From assembly GCA_018613055.1 (NCBI GenBank), contig JAGGQZ010000003.1, positions 310,001 to 374,000 on the forward strand: a stretch of DNA of 64,000 bases, given 5' to 3'. Source of the stretch: Chryseobacterium sp. ISL-80 (GTDB taxonomy: Bacteria; Bacillota; Bacilli; Bacillales; Cytobacillaceae). This document shows, piece after piece, positions 25,504-33,365 of the stretch (position 1 is the stretch's first letter; every line of letters starts with the position of its first letter). The notes under the pieces were generated by a model. That model was not told the DNA's origin. It ran no database searches and worked only from the letters and a program-made list of their open reading frames with translations. The translations under genes and the position numbers were made by a program.

Positions 25504-26709
25504 TTAACCTACGTGATTGAAGATCTCGATCATTGGGACCATGATGGCAATGACTATTGTACCGACCAAACCTGCCAGCAGGACGATCATGAGGGGTTCA
25601 ATCAGTGACTTTAATTGATCAGTACTGTGTTCGACTTCTTTTTCGTAGAAGTCTGCGACCTTACTGAGCATGGCGTCTAATGAACCGGTTTCTTCCCCGA
25701 TTGCAATCATCTGTGTTACAAGGGGAGGAAAGGCCCAGTGGTTTCTCATCGGCCCTGTAAGTGACTGCCCTTTTTCCAATGAATCTCTTGACTCTCGCAC
25801 CACTTTGGCCAGCACTTCATTTTCTACTACTTTCTCAACAATAGAAAGCGCTTGCAGGATGGGAACGGAGCTTGCAAATAACGAACTTAATGTCCTTGAG
25901 AATCTGGCTATTGCTCCTTTTTGGAGCAACTTACCGAAAATCGGAATTCTTAACAGTGCGTAATCAAGATAGTATTTTGTCTGTCTGTTATTCTTCAATA
26001 CCATGATAAGCAGTGTGATTGCCAGAGCCAATAATATGATGAGCCACCAAAACGATTGCATGAATTCACTCGCATTGAGGACAAATTTCGTGATTCCTGG
26101 AAGCTCTCCGCCAAAGTCGGAAAACATGTCAACGAATGTAGGTACTACTGCCACCAGCAGGAAAATGACGACGATGATGGCCAATACACCTATGACAGCC
26201 GGATAACTTAAGGCTGCGACGATTTTCTTTCTTGTATTATGCTGCTTTTCGTAATGCTCCGCTAATCTTTCTAATGTTTCATCCATATTACCGCCAGCTT
26301 CTCCTGCTTTGATCATATTGATAAACATCGGTGAGAAGATTTTACTATGCTTTGCCGCAGCATGTGATAGCGGATTTCCTTCACGCAGCTCTTGTTCAAT
26401 ATCAAAGAGTGCCTTCTTTAGCGCTTTACTTTCTGTTTGGGCAGCAAGGATCTTTGTCGAATCAACAACAGATACACCCGCTTTAAGAAGAGTAGCAAAT
26501 TGTCTTAGGTAAATGACAAGATGTTGCAGTTTAACTGGATTACCAATGGTTATTTCTTTCGTCAACAGTGATTCCTGGATCTCTAAGATCTCAGTCGTTC
26601 TGATTCCTTCTGTGCGAAGCTTTTCAAGGGCTTCCCTTTTGCTCGAAGCGGAAATCGTCCCCGAGCGCTTCCCTGAACGGTCTCTGCCGGTATATTTAAA
26701 TCTAGCCAT
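25504..26709 (-). CDS. pilC: Pilus platform protein PilC
   Basis: 401 residues. Two T2SSF domains, each with GEAGGNMDETLERLAEHYEKQ-type and GEETGSLDAMLSKVADFYEKE-type signatures (about 140 and 345), and three membrane spans (YPAVIGVLAIIVVIFLLVAVV, WWLIILLALAITLLIMVL, C-terminal LIVLLAGLVGTIVIAIMV-like). Base of the pilus that the PilB and PilT motors turn. Three nt after pilT. Confidence 0.95.
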   Translation of the reverse strand: MARFKYTGRDRSGKRSGTISASSKREALEKLRTEGIRTTEILEIQESLLTKEITIGNPVKLQHLVIYLRQFATLLKAGVSVVDSTKILAAQTESKALKKALFDIEQELREGNPLSHAAAKHSKIFSPMFINMIKAGEAGGNMDETLERLAEHYEKQHNTRKKIVAALSYPAVIGVLAIIVVIFLLVAVVPTFVDMFSDFGGELPGITKFVLNASEFMQSFWWLIILLALAITLLIMVLKNNRQTKYYLDYALLRIPIFGKLLQKGAIARFSRTLSSLFASSVPILQALSIVEKVVENEVLAKVVRESRDSLEKGQSLTGPMRNHWAFPPLVTQMIAIGEETGSLDAMLSKVADFYEKEVEHSTDQLKSLIEPLMIVLLAGLVGTIVIAIMVPMIEIFNHVG

Positions 26710-26712
26710 GGA

Positions 26713-27753
26713 TTACACCATAGTTTCCTGAAGATAAGGTTCAGCAGAATCCCTGGAAATCATCCCTTTTTGGACAAGCTCCTTCACATCCATTTCGAGG
26801 GTGTGCATGCCATAAGACCGGGAAGTTTGCATGATGCTGATGATTTGATGAATTTTTTCATTCCGGATCAAGTTTGCTACTGCCGAATTATTAACCAGGA
26901 TTTCTGTTGCTCCGATCCTTCCTTGCTTTTCTATTGTCGGAAATAATCGTTGCGAGATCACAGAAACGAGTACAGAAGCTAGCTGAATACGTATCTGCGC
27001 CTGCTGTGATGGCGGAAATACATCGATAATTCGATTGATTGTGGCCGGTGCACTTGAGGTATGCAATGTACCGAAAACAAGATGTCCAGTTTCAGCCGCT
27101 GTGATTGCTGTCTGAATCGTTTCCAAATCGCGCATTTCCCCAACCAGGATCACATCCGGGTCCTGTCGCAGGGCGGCTCTCAATCCATTGGCAAAGTTAT
27201 TTGTGTCAAACCCCACTTCACGCTGGTCGATAATCGAGCTTCCATGCTTGTGTAAATATTCAATTGGATCTTCTAGCGTAATGACATGTTTCCTCATTGT
27301 TTCATTCATATACTGTATCATCGCTGCTAGGGTAGTAGACTTCCCGCTGCCTGTAGGACCTGTTACAAGCACCAATCCTTGGGGCTTCTCCGATATTTTT
27401 TTCAGTATTTCCGGAAGTTTAAGATCTTCAATGGTAGGAATACTTGTAGGGACAATTCGAATGGCCATGGATACACAGCCTCTTTGATGATAAGTATTAA
27501 CCCGGAAACGTGAAACACCTGGAATTCCGTAGGAAAAGTCCAGTTCTCCCTGTTCCTTAAACCGTGTCCACATTTTTCCAGGGATGATCGCCCTCGCCAT
27601 TCCTTCTGTTTCTTCAGGGAGAAGCGATTCTTTGCCATACTTTCTTAGCTCCCCATTAATTCTCATAACAGGAGGTACACCAACTGTTATATGTATATCT
27701 GACGCTTTCAGCTCAAAACCTGCTTGAAGCAGTCGTTCAATTTTATCTTTCAT
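26713..27753 (-). CDS. pilT: Pilus retraction ATPase PilT
   Basis: 346 residues. Walker A GPTGSGKSTTLAAMI, Asp box EDPIEYLH, Walker B DPDVILVGEMRD, His box GHLVFGTLHTSSA, and the PilT-specific C-terminal segment VANLIRNEKIHQIISIMQT. Predicts a retractable pilus, hence twitching, adhesion or DNA uptake. ATG at 27753 follows GGGGGAG; the longer frame overlaps pilB. Confidence 0.95.
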   Translation of the reverse strand: MKDKIERLLQAGFELKASDIHITVGVPPVMRINGELRKYGKESLLPEETEGMARAIIPGKMWTRFKEQGELDFSYGIPGVSRFRVNTYHQRGCVSMAIRIVPTSIPTIEDLKLPEILKKISEKPQGLVLVTGPTGSGKSTTLAAMIQYMNETMRKHVITLEDPIEYLHKHGSSIIDQREVGFDTNNFANGLRAALRQDPDVILVGEMRDLETIQTAITAAETGHLVFGTLHTSSAPATINRIIDVFPPSQQAQIRIQLASVLVSVISQRLFPTIEKQGRIGATEILVNNSAVANLIRNEKIHQIISIMQTSRSYGMHTLEMDVKELVQKGMISRDSAEPYLQETMV

Positions 27754-27766
27754 CTGCTCTCCCCCG

Positions 27767-29428
27767 CTATTCTGCAATGGCTACTCGGAGGACTTCCTCG
27801 GTGGTAGTCAATCCTTGTTTTACTTTCAATAAGCCATCATCAATCAGGAAAATCGTTTTATTCTTCACGGCAATTTCACGAAGTTTGGTTACCGTTTCTT
27901 CATTCATGATCGCTCGTCGGAGTTCCTCATTTACCGAAAGAACTTCATGAACGGCTAATCTGCCGCGGTATCCTGTCATATTGCAGGAAGCACATCCTCT
28001 TCCTCTCCATACTGTGGAAATTTCAATTCCTCTTTTAGAGAAAATATCAAGTTCCCGTTTGGTTGGAGAATGGGATTCAGCACAATCCCGGCAAACTTTC
28101 CGAACGAGCCGCTGAGATACAATGCCGCTTAAAGAAGATGCGACCAGAAATGGTTCAACACCCATATCTATCAGTCTTGATACAGAAGTCAAAGCATCGT
28201 TTGTGTGCAAGGTACTTAATACCAAATGACCGGTTAACGAAGCTCTTACTGCTACCTCTGCTGTTTCCTTATCTCTTATTTCACCGACCATGATGATATT
28301 TGGATCCTGGCGAAGAATCGATCTTAAGCCTGCTGCGAACGTCATCCCGACATTCGGATTAACCTGTATTTGATTGATTCCTTCGATTTGATATTCTACT
28401 GGGTCCTCTACCGTGATGATATTAACTTCTTCACTGTTCAATTTATTTAAAGCAGCATATAGGGTCGAAGATTTACCTGACCCTGTAGGCCCAGTAATCA
28501 AAACGATCCCATTGGGTCTGGAAATCATACTATTGAATCTCTTTAGATTTAAAGCATTAAACCCTAATTTGTTAATATCATTTAAGGTGCTGCCCATATC
28601 AAGCAGACGGAGCACAATTTTTTCTCCATAGACAGTTGGAATTGTAGATACCCTCAAGTCGACTGGGTGGAAGTCAAGATTGACTTTAAACCGGCCATCC
28701 TGCGGCACTCGGTTTTCTGTAATATCCAGGTTCGCCATAATTTTAATTCTCGCTGTCAATACATTCTGCATATGTTTAGGAAGGACTCGTTCTACCCGCA
28801 GCATGCCATCGATCCTATATCGAACTACTACTTTGGTTTCCTGGGGATCGATATGGATATCGCTCGCCTTACTTGCACCTGCATTTGATAACAATTGATT
28901 GACCAGCCTGACAATTGGGGAATCTGCATCTGTTACCTTTTCCTCTTTCACTGGTTCAATTGCATATTCTTGCCCGATTAATTCTTCAAAATCTTCGTCG
29001 ATATCATAGTATTTATTTATGGCTCGTATGATATCATCCTTAGTTGCAATAGCAGTCTCAATATGAAACCCGGTCGATAGACGCAAATCATCAATGGTAA
29101 AAAAGTCCATCGGATCTGACATTGCTACATAAAGTTTGTCTCCCTCTTTTTTTAAAGGGATGACTAAATTACGTTTAGCCGTCTCCTTGGGAATCAGATT
29201 AAATAAACTTGTATCAAATGGATATCGATATAAGCTTATATGCGGAATCCCCAGCTGGAACTCCAGCACCTCTATTAATTGCTGCTCTGTTATATAACCT
29301 CTATGCAGCAGGGCATCACCGAGCTTCTGTTCCGCTGGTTTATCCTTAAGAGTGGTTTGGAGTTGGTCTTCAGTCAGCAGTCCAGATTCAATCAATAAAT
29401 CTCCAAGTCTTCTGCGAGTTTGTTTCAT
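27767..29428 (-). CDS. pilB: Pilus extension ATPase PilB with MshEN-like N-terminus
   Basis: 553 residues. The N-terminal domain has two tandem 24-residue segments, RLGDLLIESGLLTEDQLQTT and KLGDALLHRGYITEQQLIEV, close to the cyclic-di-GMP-binding MshEN motif (first lacks the last Gln, second begins Lys for Arg). ATPase core: GPTGSGKSSTLYAAL (Walker A), EDPVEYQIEGINQ (Asp box), GEIRDKETAE, HTNDALTSVSRLIDMGVEPF; zinc motif CRDC and CASC. Powers pilus assembly. AGGAGG precedes the ATG. Confidence 0.95.
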   Translation of the reverse strand: MKQTRRRLGDLLIESGLLTEDQLQTTLKDKPAEQKLGDALLHRGYITEQQLIEVLEFQLGIPHISLYRYPFDTSLFNLIPKETAKRNLVIPLKKEGDKLYVAMSDPMDFFTIDDLRLSTGFHIETAIATKDDIIRAINKYYDIDEDFEELIGQEYAIEPVKEEKVTDADSPIVRLVNQLLSNAGASKASDIHIDPQETKVVVRYRIDGMLRVERVLPKHMQNVLTARIKIMANLDITENRVPQDGRFKVNLDFHPVDLRVSTIPTVYGEKIVLRLLDMGSTLNDINKLGFNALNLKRFNSMISRPNGIVLITGPTGSGKSSTLYAALNKLNSEEVNIITVEDPVEYQIEGINQIQVNPNVGMTFAAGLRSILRQDPNIIMVGEIRDKETAEVAVRASLTGHLVLSTLHTNDALTSVSRLIDMGVEPFLVASSLSGIVSQRLVRKVCRDCAESHSPTKRELDIFSKRGIEISTVWRGRGCASCNMTGYRGRLAVHEVLSVNEELRRAIMNEETVTKLREIAVKNKTIFLIDDGLLKVKQGLTTTEEVLRVAIAE

Positions 29429-29443
29429 CTGTTCGCCTCCTGA

Positions 29444-30793
29444 TTATTTGGGTTCTTCATTCGGTTTACCCCACAATCTGTCTTCCCCACTGTCATCTGT
29501 TCCTTCATCAGGATCGTTTTGCTCATTTGTTGCAGGTGACTGATTCTCTGTGTTAACCGTCGGTGTTTCATTCATGGAACTGCCATTATTGTCCGTATTA
29601 GCCAATGATTCTGTCCCCTGTTCTTCCGGTTGTGGTATTTGATTACTATTTGGATCGATTCCATGTACTTCTACTCGATGAATTGGCTGATAAAAATCTT
29701 CAGATATCAATTCCGATTGAATCAATTCACCACTTGATGAAATAGTCTCTCGATATACTTTAATCATCAATCCCGGTTTCCCTTCGGTTTCCACCGATTT
29801 TTGACGGGGTTCCAAAAGAGGTGTGTAACGCTTGATTGTTCTTGGCTTAAATTCTTGCTTTTCTGTAAGATTCATCTGATATTTTGAAGAAAAGGGGATG
29901 CCTATAATAGAGATCTCTAAATTACCCCTATCAATTAGTAATTTAATGTCGTATCGATTTTCATTAGGATTGTAGAATGAAAAATCAATTTTCTTGCTAA
30001 AATCAACTTTCGCTTCAAGCCCTAGTTTAATGTTTTCTAGCAGTTCTCTTCCGATGTTTCTGTCGGTTATAGTGAAGTTAGTTGATAACAATGCCTCAAA
30101 AAGACCTGATGAAACTACGCTCATCTGGTGAGATGATAATTGATTCAACTTTTTACCTTCTAATAACTTATTCAATGAAACGTTTGTAAGCGGCTCTATC
30201 GATATCTGAGGAAATTCATGTACGAATTTTTCAATGTCCGTAAACTCTCCATCCAATTGCCTGGATGCAGTGGCCACAACAACTGGCTCTTCTTTTGGCA
30301 AAAAGTCCTCCAGCCTTACGGTAAGGGATGGATCAAGTTCAGATGCTGCTGAAGATAAGGCGTTAAGCAATCCCGTCATATCCAGTGCATGGAAGTCTGT
30401 TTTAGGAATTAGCTGTTGCAATGTATTTTCTATGTTTTGTTGATTGACTTCAACAATCAGGGAATTTTCTTTTCCATCTATTGCTGATTCAATTGATTCA
30501 CCCACTAAAAACTTGAAACTATTAGGATCCACCTTCTGGCTTGATTCTTTATATTTCAATTCAAAAGAAGCATTCTCTTGCCAAGTTTTTATTTGCTCTT
30601 CCAGCAATGAAGCTGCCTGTTCTCTTGATTTTCCTGAAAGGCTAATTGGCCCGATTGATGTTTGCTCTTGAAATAGATCCCTTTCGAAAAATGAGCTAAA
30701 AACAACAGTAGAAAACTGGGAGAAACCTAATATAAATAGAGAGGCAATGGTCAAAACCATTGTGACTTTAAAACGCTTAAAATTGCTGACCAT
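29444..30793 (-). CDS. VanW/G5-like exported protein in the pilus operon
   Basis: 449 residues, not firmly recognised. One N-terminal membrane span (TMVLTIASLFILGFSQFSTVVF), then an extracellular part beginning TSIGPISLSGKSREQAASLL, similar to the peptidoglycan-binding region of VanW-family proteins. Near the C-terminus KPGLMIKVYRETISSSGELI...SEDFYQPIHRVEV looks like a G5-type domain, followed by a Ser/Asn/Glu/Pro-rich tail (about 385-449). The VanW core is not evident. It may anchor or guide the pilus through the wall; that is inference from position only. ATG at 30793 has GGAGG 7 nt upstream. Confidence 0.7.
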   Translation of the reverse strand: MVSNFKRFKVTMVLTIASLFILGFSQFSTVVFSSFFERDLFQEQTSIGPISLSGKSREQAASLLEEQIKTWQENASFELKYKESSQKVDPNSFKFLVGESIESAIDGKENSLIVEVNQQNIENTLQQLIPKTDFHALDMTGLLNALSSAASELDPSLTVRLEDFLPKEEPVVVATASRQLDGEFTDIEKFVHEFPQISIEPLTNVSLNKLLEGKKLNQLSSHQMSVVSSGLFEALLSTNFTITDRNIGRELLENIKLGLEAKVDFSKKIDFSFYNPNENRYDIKLLIDRGNLEISIIGIPFSSKYQMNLTEKQEFKPRTIKRYTPLLEPRQKSVETEGKPGLMIKVYRETISSSGELIQSELISEDFYQPIHRVEVHGIDPNSNQIPQPEEQGTESLANTDNNGSSMNETPTVNTENQSPATNEQNDPDEGTDDSGEDRLWGKPNEEPK

Positions 30794-30808
30794 TGTCATA
30801 CCTCCCTT

Positions 30809-31378
30809 TTATTTGGCTTCTATGTACTCCCACAATTCATCTTCTGAATCATTGGATTTTTGTTGAAAGTCCAGCATCTTTTCAATATCACTAAGATATC
30901 CTTGTTTAGAGTCAGATGATTCTCCCTTAGCATCTTCTTGCTGACGAGACAGTAGGTCACTTTCTTCATTTTCAGATTTCAGTTCAGAAGAATGCATCCC
31001 ATAAAGTTCACTTATAGGATCCTCATCTTTCATATCGTCAAAAGCTGTAAAACTATTAACTAACTTAGGTGTTGGTTCAACTGGAGCAGAATTCTCGGTA
31101 ATCATTTCTTGGTTGTTTAAGATATTAATAGCTTCAGGACCGTTATAAATCCCACTTTTTCTTTCAGTTATTAAGCCAACTATGACAGAAAAAAGGATGA
31201 TAAGCAGAATGGCTTGCCATTGAACGAGCAATGCAGTTAATCCAGTGCCAATCAGCCCTATAATTAATGTACCAACAACCACATACCATTTTCCCCGTTT
31301 GGTTAATCCAAGCGGGATGTATACGATGAGTGGGATGACAATTACTGCTGCTAAAATCGAGAAGAAAAACTCTATCAT
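30809..31378 (-). CDS. Membrane protein of unknown function in the pilus operon
   Basis: 189 residues, no family recognised. Three hydrophobic segments in the first 70 residues (FFFSILAAVIVIPLIVYIPL, WYVVVGTLIIGLIGTGLTAL, AILLIILFSVIVGLI), then a long acidic, Ser/Glu-rich cytoplasmic tail with likely coiled or disordered character (SEENEESDLLSRQQEDAKGE region) ending DELWEYIEAK. Tightly packed between the VanW/G5-like gene (15 nt) and the PilX-like gene (19 nt), so it is probably a lineage-specific pilus factor. Confidence 0.75.
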   Translation of the reverse strand: MIEFFFSILAAVIVIPLIVYIPLGLTKRGKWYVVVGTLIIGLIGTGLTALLVQWQAILLIILFSVIVGLITERKSGIYNGPEAINILNNQEMITENSAPVEPTPKLVNSFTAFDDMKDEDPISELYGMHSSELKSENEESDLLSRQQEDAKGESSDSKQGYLSDIEKMLDFQQKSNDSEDELWEYIEAK

Positions 31379-31397
31379 TTCCACACCTCATTTATGT

Positions 31398-32369
31398 TTA
31401 TTGATATGATGCTTCTAGTAACAAATCCTTTACGTCCCAAGCATAAGGTTCAGGAGTTTCCGATACATTTACAACTTCCATGGCATAAATTCCACTTTCA
31501 TGATTACTGTCTATAATTTGAGCACAACTTGGAATTGGTGTTTTTACGGATATATTTTCTTCATCTCCGTATAAATACAAAGTACCTTCTATACAAATTA
31601 ACCCCTGATTTCCTCTCTCTGGATTATTTTGTTTAACACTTAAGCTTTTAATATGGGCGTTACCTTTTACCCAGACGTCACTATTATTTTTAATAGAAGA
31701 TTCCTCTTTAAGGTACAAATCTCTTCCAATTTCCAAATGTGTATTTGATTCGGTTTCTAAGCCATTTTGAAAGTAAGCATCTTTCTTAAAAGATAAGTCC
31801 GTATTTGATCTTACTGAAAAATTATTTAGGAATAATTTCGAACTCGCAAACTCATGATTGGATTTGATTGACTCCTCATCAGAAGGTTTCATCTCGGTTG
31901 TGGGTTGCGGGAAATCCCCAGTCAAAAATCCTCTTGAAACTATCATTTTCCCTGATATCCTGCTTTCCTGGTGGTCTTCAGCAATGCCAATCGATGTGAA
32001 GGCAATTGAAATTTTTTCTTGTTCTCCACTTTTTACAGGACTAACTATTATATTTTCTATTCTGTACATGGGATATGATTGACTTAATTTCAAATTAAAA
32101 GATTTATTAAATGGCAATTCATTGTTTAAGGTTGCAACGGTGTAATCTAAACTCTTTTTTGAATTCCTAGAGAGTATGCCAGTTACCTGTTTTTTCATAT
32201 GGGTGACCCCCATCTCCGCAAGATTAGTCGCTTTAATCTCACTTCCGGTATGGGCTATTTGCTTGGAATTATTGGCTGCCATTCCAACAAGCGTAATTCC
32301 GATTATGGAAAAAACGGTCATCATCAGCAACACGACTAGCAACACGGATCCCTGTTCGTTTTTACTCAT
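31398..32369 (-). CDS. PilX-like protein with repetitive beta-strand head
   Basis: 323 residues. The N-terminus EQGSVLLVVLLMMTVFSIIG is a PilX-type hydrophobic helix (no Glu5, typical for PilX), followed by TGSEIKATNLAEMGVTHMKK. The middle (about 185-280) has short repeated strands such as NTDLSFKKDAYFQ, NTHLEIGRDLYLK and NSDVWVKGNAHIK, resembling bactofilin- or beta-helix-like 'polymer-forming' modules. Likely a minor pilin or tip component. ATG at 32369 follows AAGGGG; 8-nt overlap with the preceding prepilin gene. Confidence 0.8.
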   Translation of the reverse strand: MSKNEQGSVLLVVLLMMTVFSIIGITLVGMAANNSKQIAHTGSEIKATNLAEMGVTHMKKQVTGILSRNSKKSLDYTVATLNNELPFNKSFNLKLSQSYPMYRIENIIVSPVKSGEQEKISIAFTSIGIAEDHQESRISGKMIVSRGFLTGDFPQPTTEMKPSDEESIKSNHEFASSKLFLNNFSVRSNTDLSFKKDAYFQNGLETESNTHLEIGRDLYLKEESSIKNNSDVWVKGNAHIKSLSVKQNNPERGNQGLICIEGTLYLYGDEENISVKTPIPSCAQIIDSNHESGIYAMEVVNVSETPEPYAWDVKDLLLEASYQ

Positions 32370-32778
32370 CCGAAATTCCCCTTGCAAATAAAGTTCTTAA
32401 TGTATAGGATTGGTCTCCCTTTTTTATCTTCAAAGTCATTTCAAGAGGCAATTTTGTATCAATTTGTAATGGCTCACCTGAGTATGTATGATTTTCATAG
32501 ACGACTTGAGCCATATAGCTATACTTACTTGATATAGCCTTTCCATCAAGTAGTACTCCATCCGTTTTTATTTCTAATTGATAGGCAGGTTCTTTCAAGT
32601 GTTTGTTGCGGATCGTTTCAGCGATTAGCTGAGCTTCCTGCTGAAGAAATGCATCCTCTTTGCTGGATTCTCCCTGTTTGATCCCTGTATGGAAAACAGA
32701 GTATGCAAGAACGATAATAATGCCTGTTATTGTAAGAGCGGCTAATAATTCTACAAGGGTAAAACCGTTTCTTTCCAT
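32362..32778 (-). CDS. Minor prepilin (PilW/PulJ-like)
   Basis: 138 residues. MERNG-FTLVELLAALTITGIIIVLA: very short leader, cleavage after Gly, Glu5 present. The head is short with a basic/polar C-terminal part (KIKKGDQSYTLRTLFARG). ATG at 32778 has AAGGAG 9 nt upstream. Eight nt after the first prepilin gene. Confidence 0.87.
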   Translation of the reverse strand: MERNGFTLVELLAALTITGIIIVLAYSVFHTGIKQGESSKEDAFLQQEAQLIAETIRNKHLKEPAYQLEIKTDGVLLDGKAISSKYSYMAQVVYENHTYSGEPLQIDTKLPLEMTLKIKKGDQSYTLRTLFARGISDE

Positions 32779-32785
32779 CCTGGGT

Positions 32786-33217
32786 TCACTCCTTGTAACC
32801 AAAAGTTTCATAAACATTCTTATATGTATCGTTACTTTTCTCCTGAATCGAAACTACTACTAAATTTAAATCCATTGGCAAATTATTATTAAATGAGTCA
32901 GCGTGCATAATTTGGACTACAGGATAATACTTTTTTTCTCCAACTTCCAGGAAAAAACGTTCGTTAGATGCGAAATCAGTTCCATATAATTGATTCCATT
33001 CCTCAATTGTTAAATCGGTCGTGTAAGGGGATTTTTTAATGATATGTAAAATTTCCTGGCTTAGCTGGGCAGCAGAACTTCTGCTTTCATTATCGGAATT
33101 AAAAATCTTTGCCTGTAAAAAAAAGCCTGCAAAAGAAAGGAGTACAATCGAAAGCAACGCGACTCCAAGGGTAACTTCTAATAAATGATAACCATGCTGG
33201 TTTAATCTTTTAGACAT
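32786..33217 (-). CDS. Minor prepilin (PilV/PulI-like), first gene of pilus operon
   Basis: 143 residues. Leader MSKRLNQHG, then YHLLEVTLGVALLSIVLLSF with Glu5; Tyr instead of Phe at position 1 is unusual but accepted by the peptidase. The head ends VSIQEKSNDTYKNVYETFGY. ATG at 33217 follows AAGGAG; the longer frame from 33247 lacks a site. A promoter with a -10 TATAAT lies 40 nt upstream. Confidence 0.87.
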   Translation of the reverse strand: MSKRLNQHGYHLLEVTLGVALLSIVLLSFAGFFLQAKIFNSDNESRSSAAQLSQEILHIIKKSPYTTDLTIEEWNQLYGTDFASNERFFLEVGEKKYYPVVQIMHADSFNNNLPMDLNLVVVSIQEKSNDTYKNVYETFGYKE

Positions 33218-33258
33218 GGGCCGCTCCTTCTTTCGCATAATCCTCATACTTTCTTCCT

Positions 33259-33290
33259 ATTATACTAGCAAACGACACTATATGACACTA
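33259..33290 (-). promoter_or_regulatory. Promoter of the pilus operon with 10-bp direct repeats
   Basis: TATAAT (33259-33264 reversed), 17-nt spacer, weak -35 TGTCAT (33282-33287). Two adjacent 10-bp direct repeats, ACGACACTAT and ATGACACTAT on the plus strand at 33272-33291, cover the -35, as expected for an activator or repressor site. Confidence 0.6.
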
Positions 33291-33334
33291 TGAATCTGCA
33301 GCGAAAACTGACAATTAATAGTGATATGGAACAG

Positions 33335-33364
33335 AAAAAATACCACCTGAATAAGTGGTATTTC
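33335..33364 (-). terminator. Terminator after the GGDEF gene
   Basis: AATACCAC-TTATTCA-GTGGTATT followed by TTTT on the reverse strand, ending just at the stop codon of the upstream gene. It separates the GGDEF gene from the pilus promoter. Confidence 0.85.
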
Positions 33365-33365
33365 A

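Noticed and set aside
29444-30793. Secretin or PilQ/PilP equivalent
   Set aside because: No secretin signature; similarity is to wall-associated VanW/G5 proteins, and a single-membrane cell needs no secretin.
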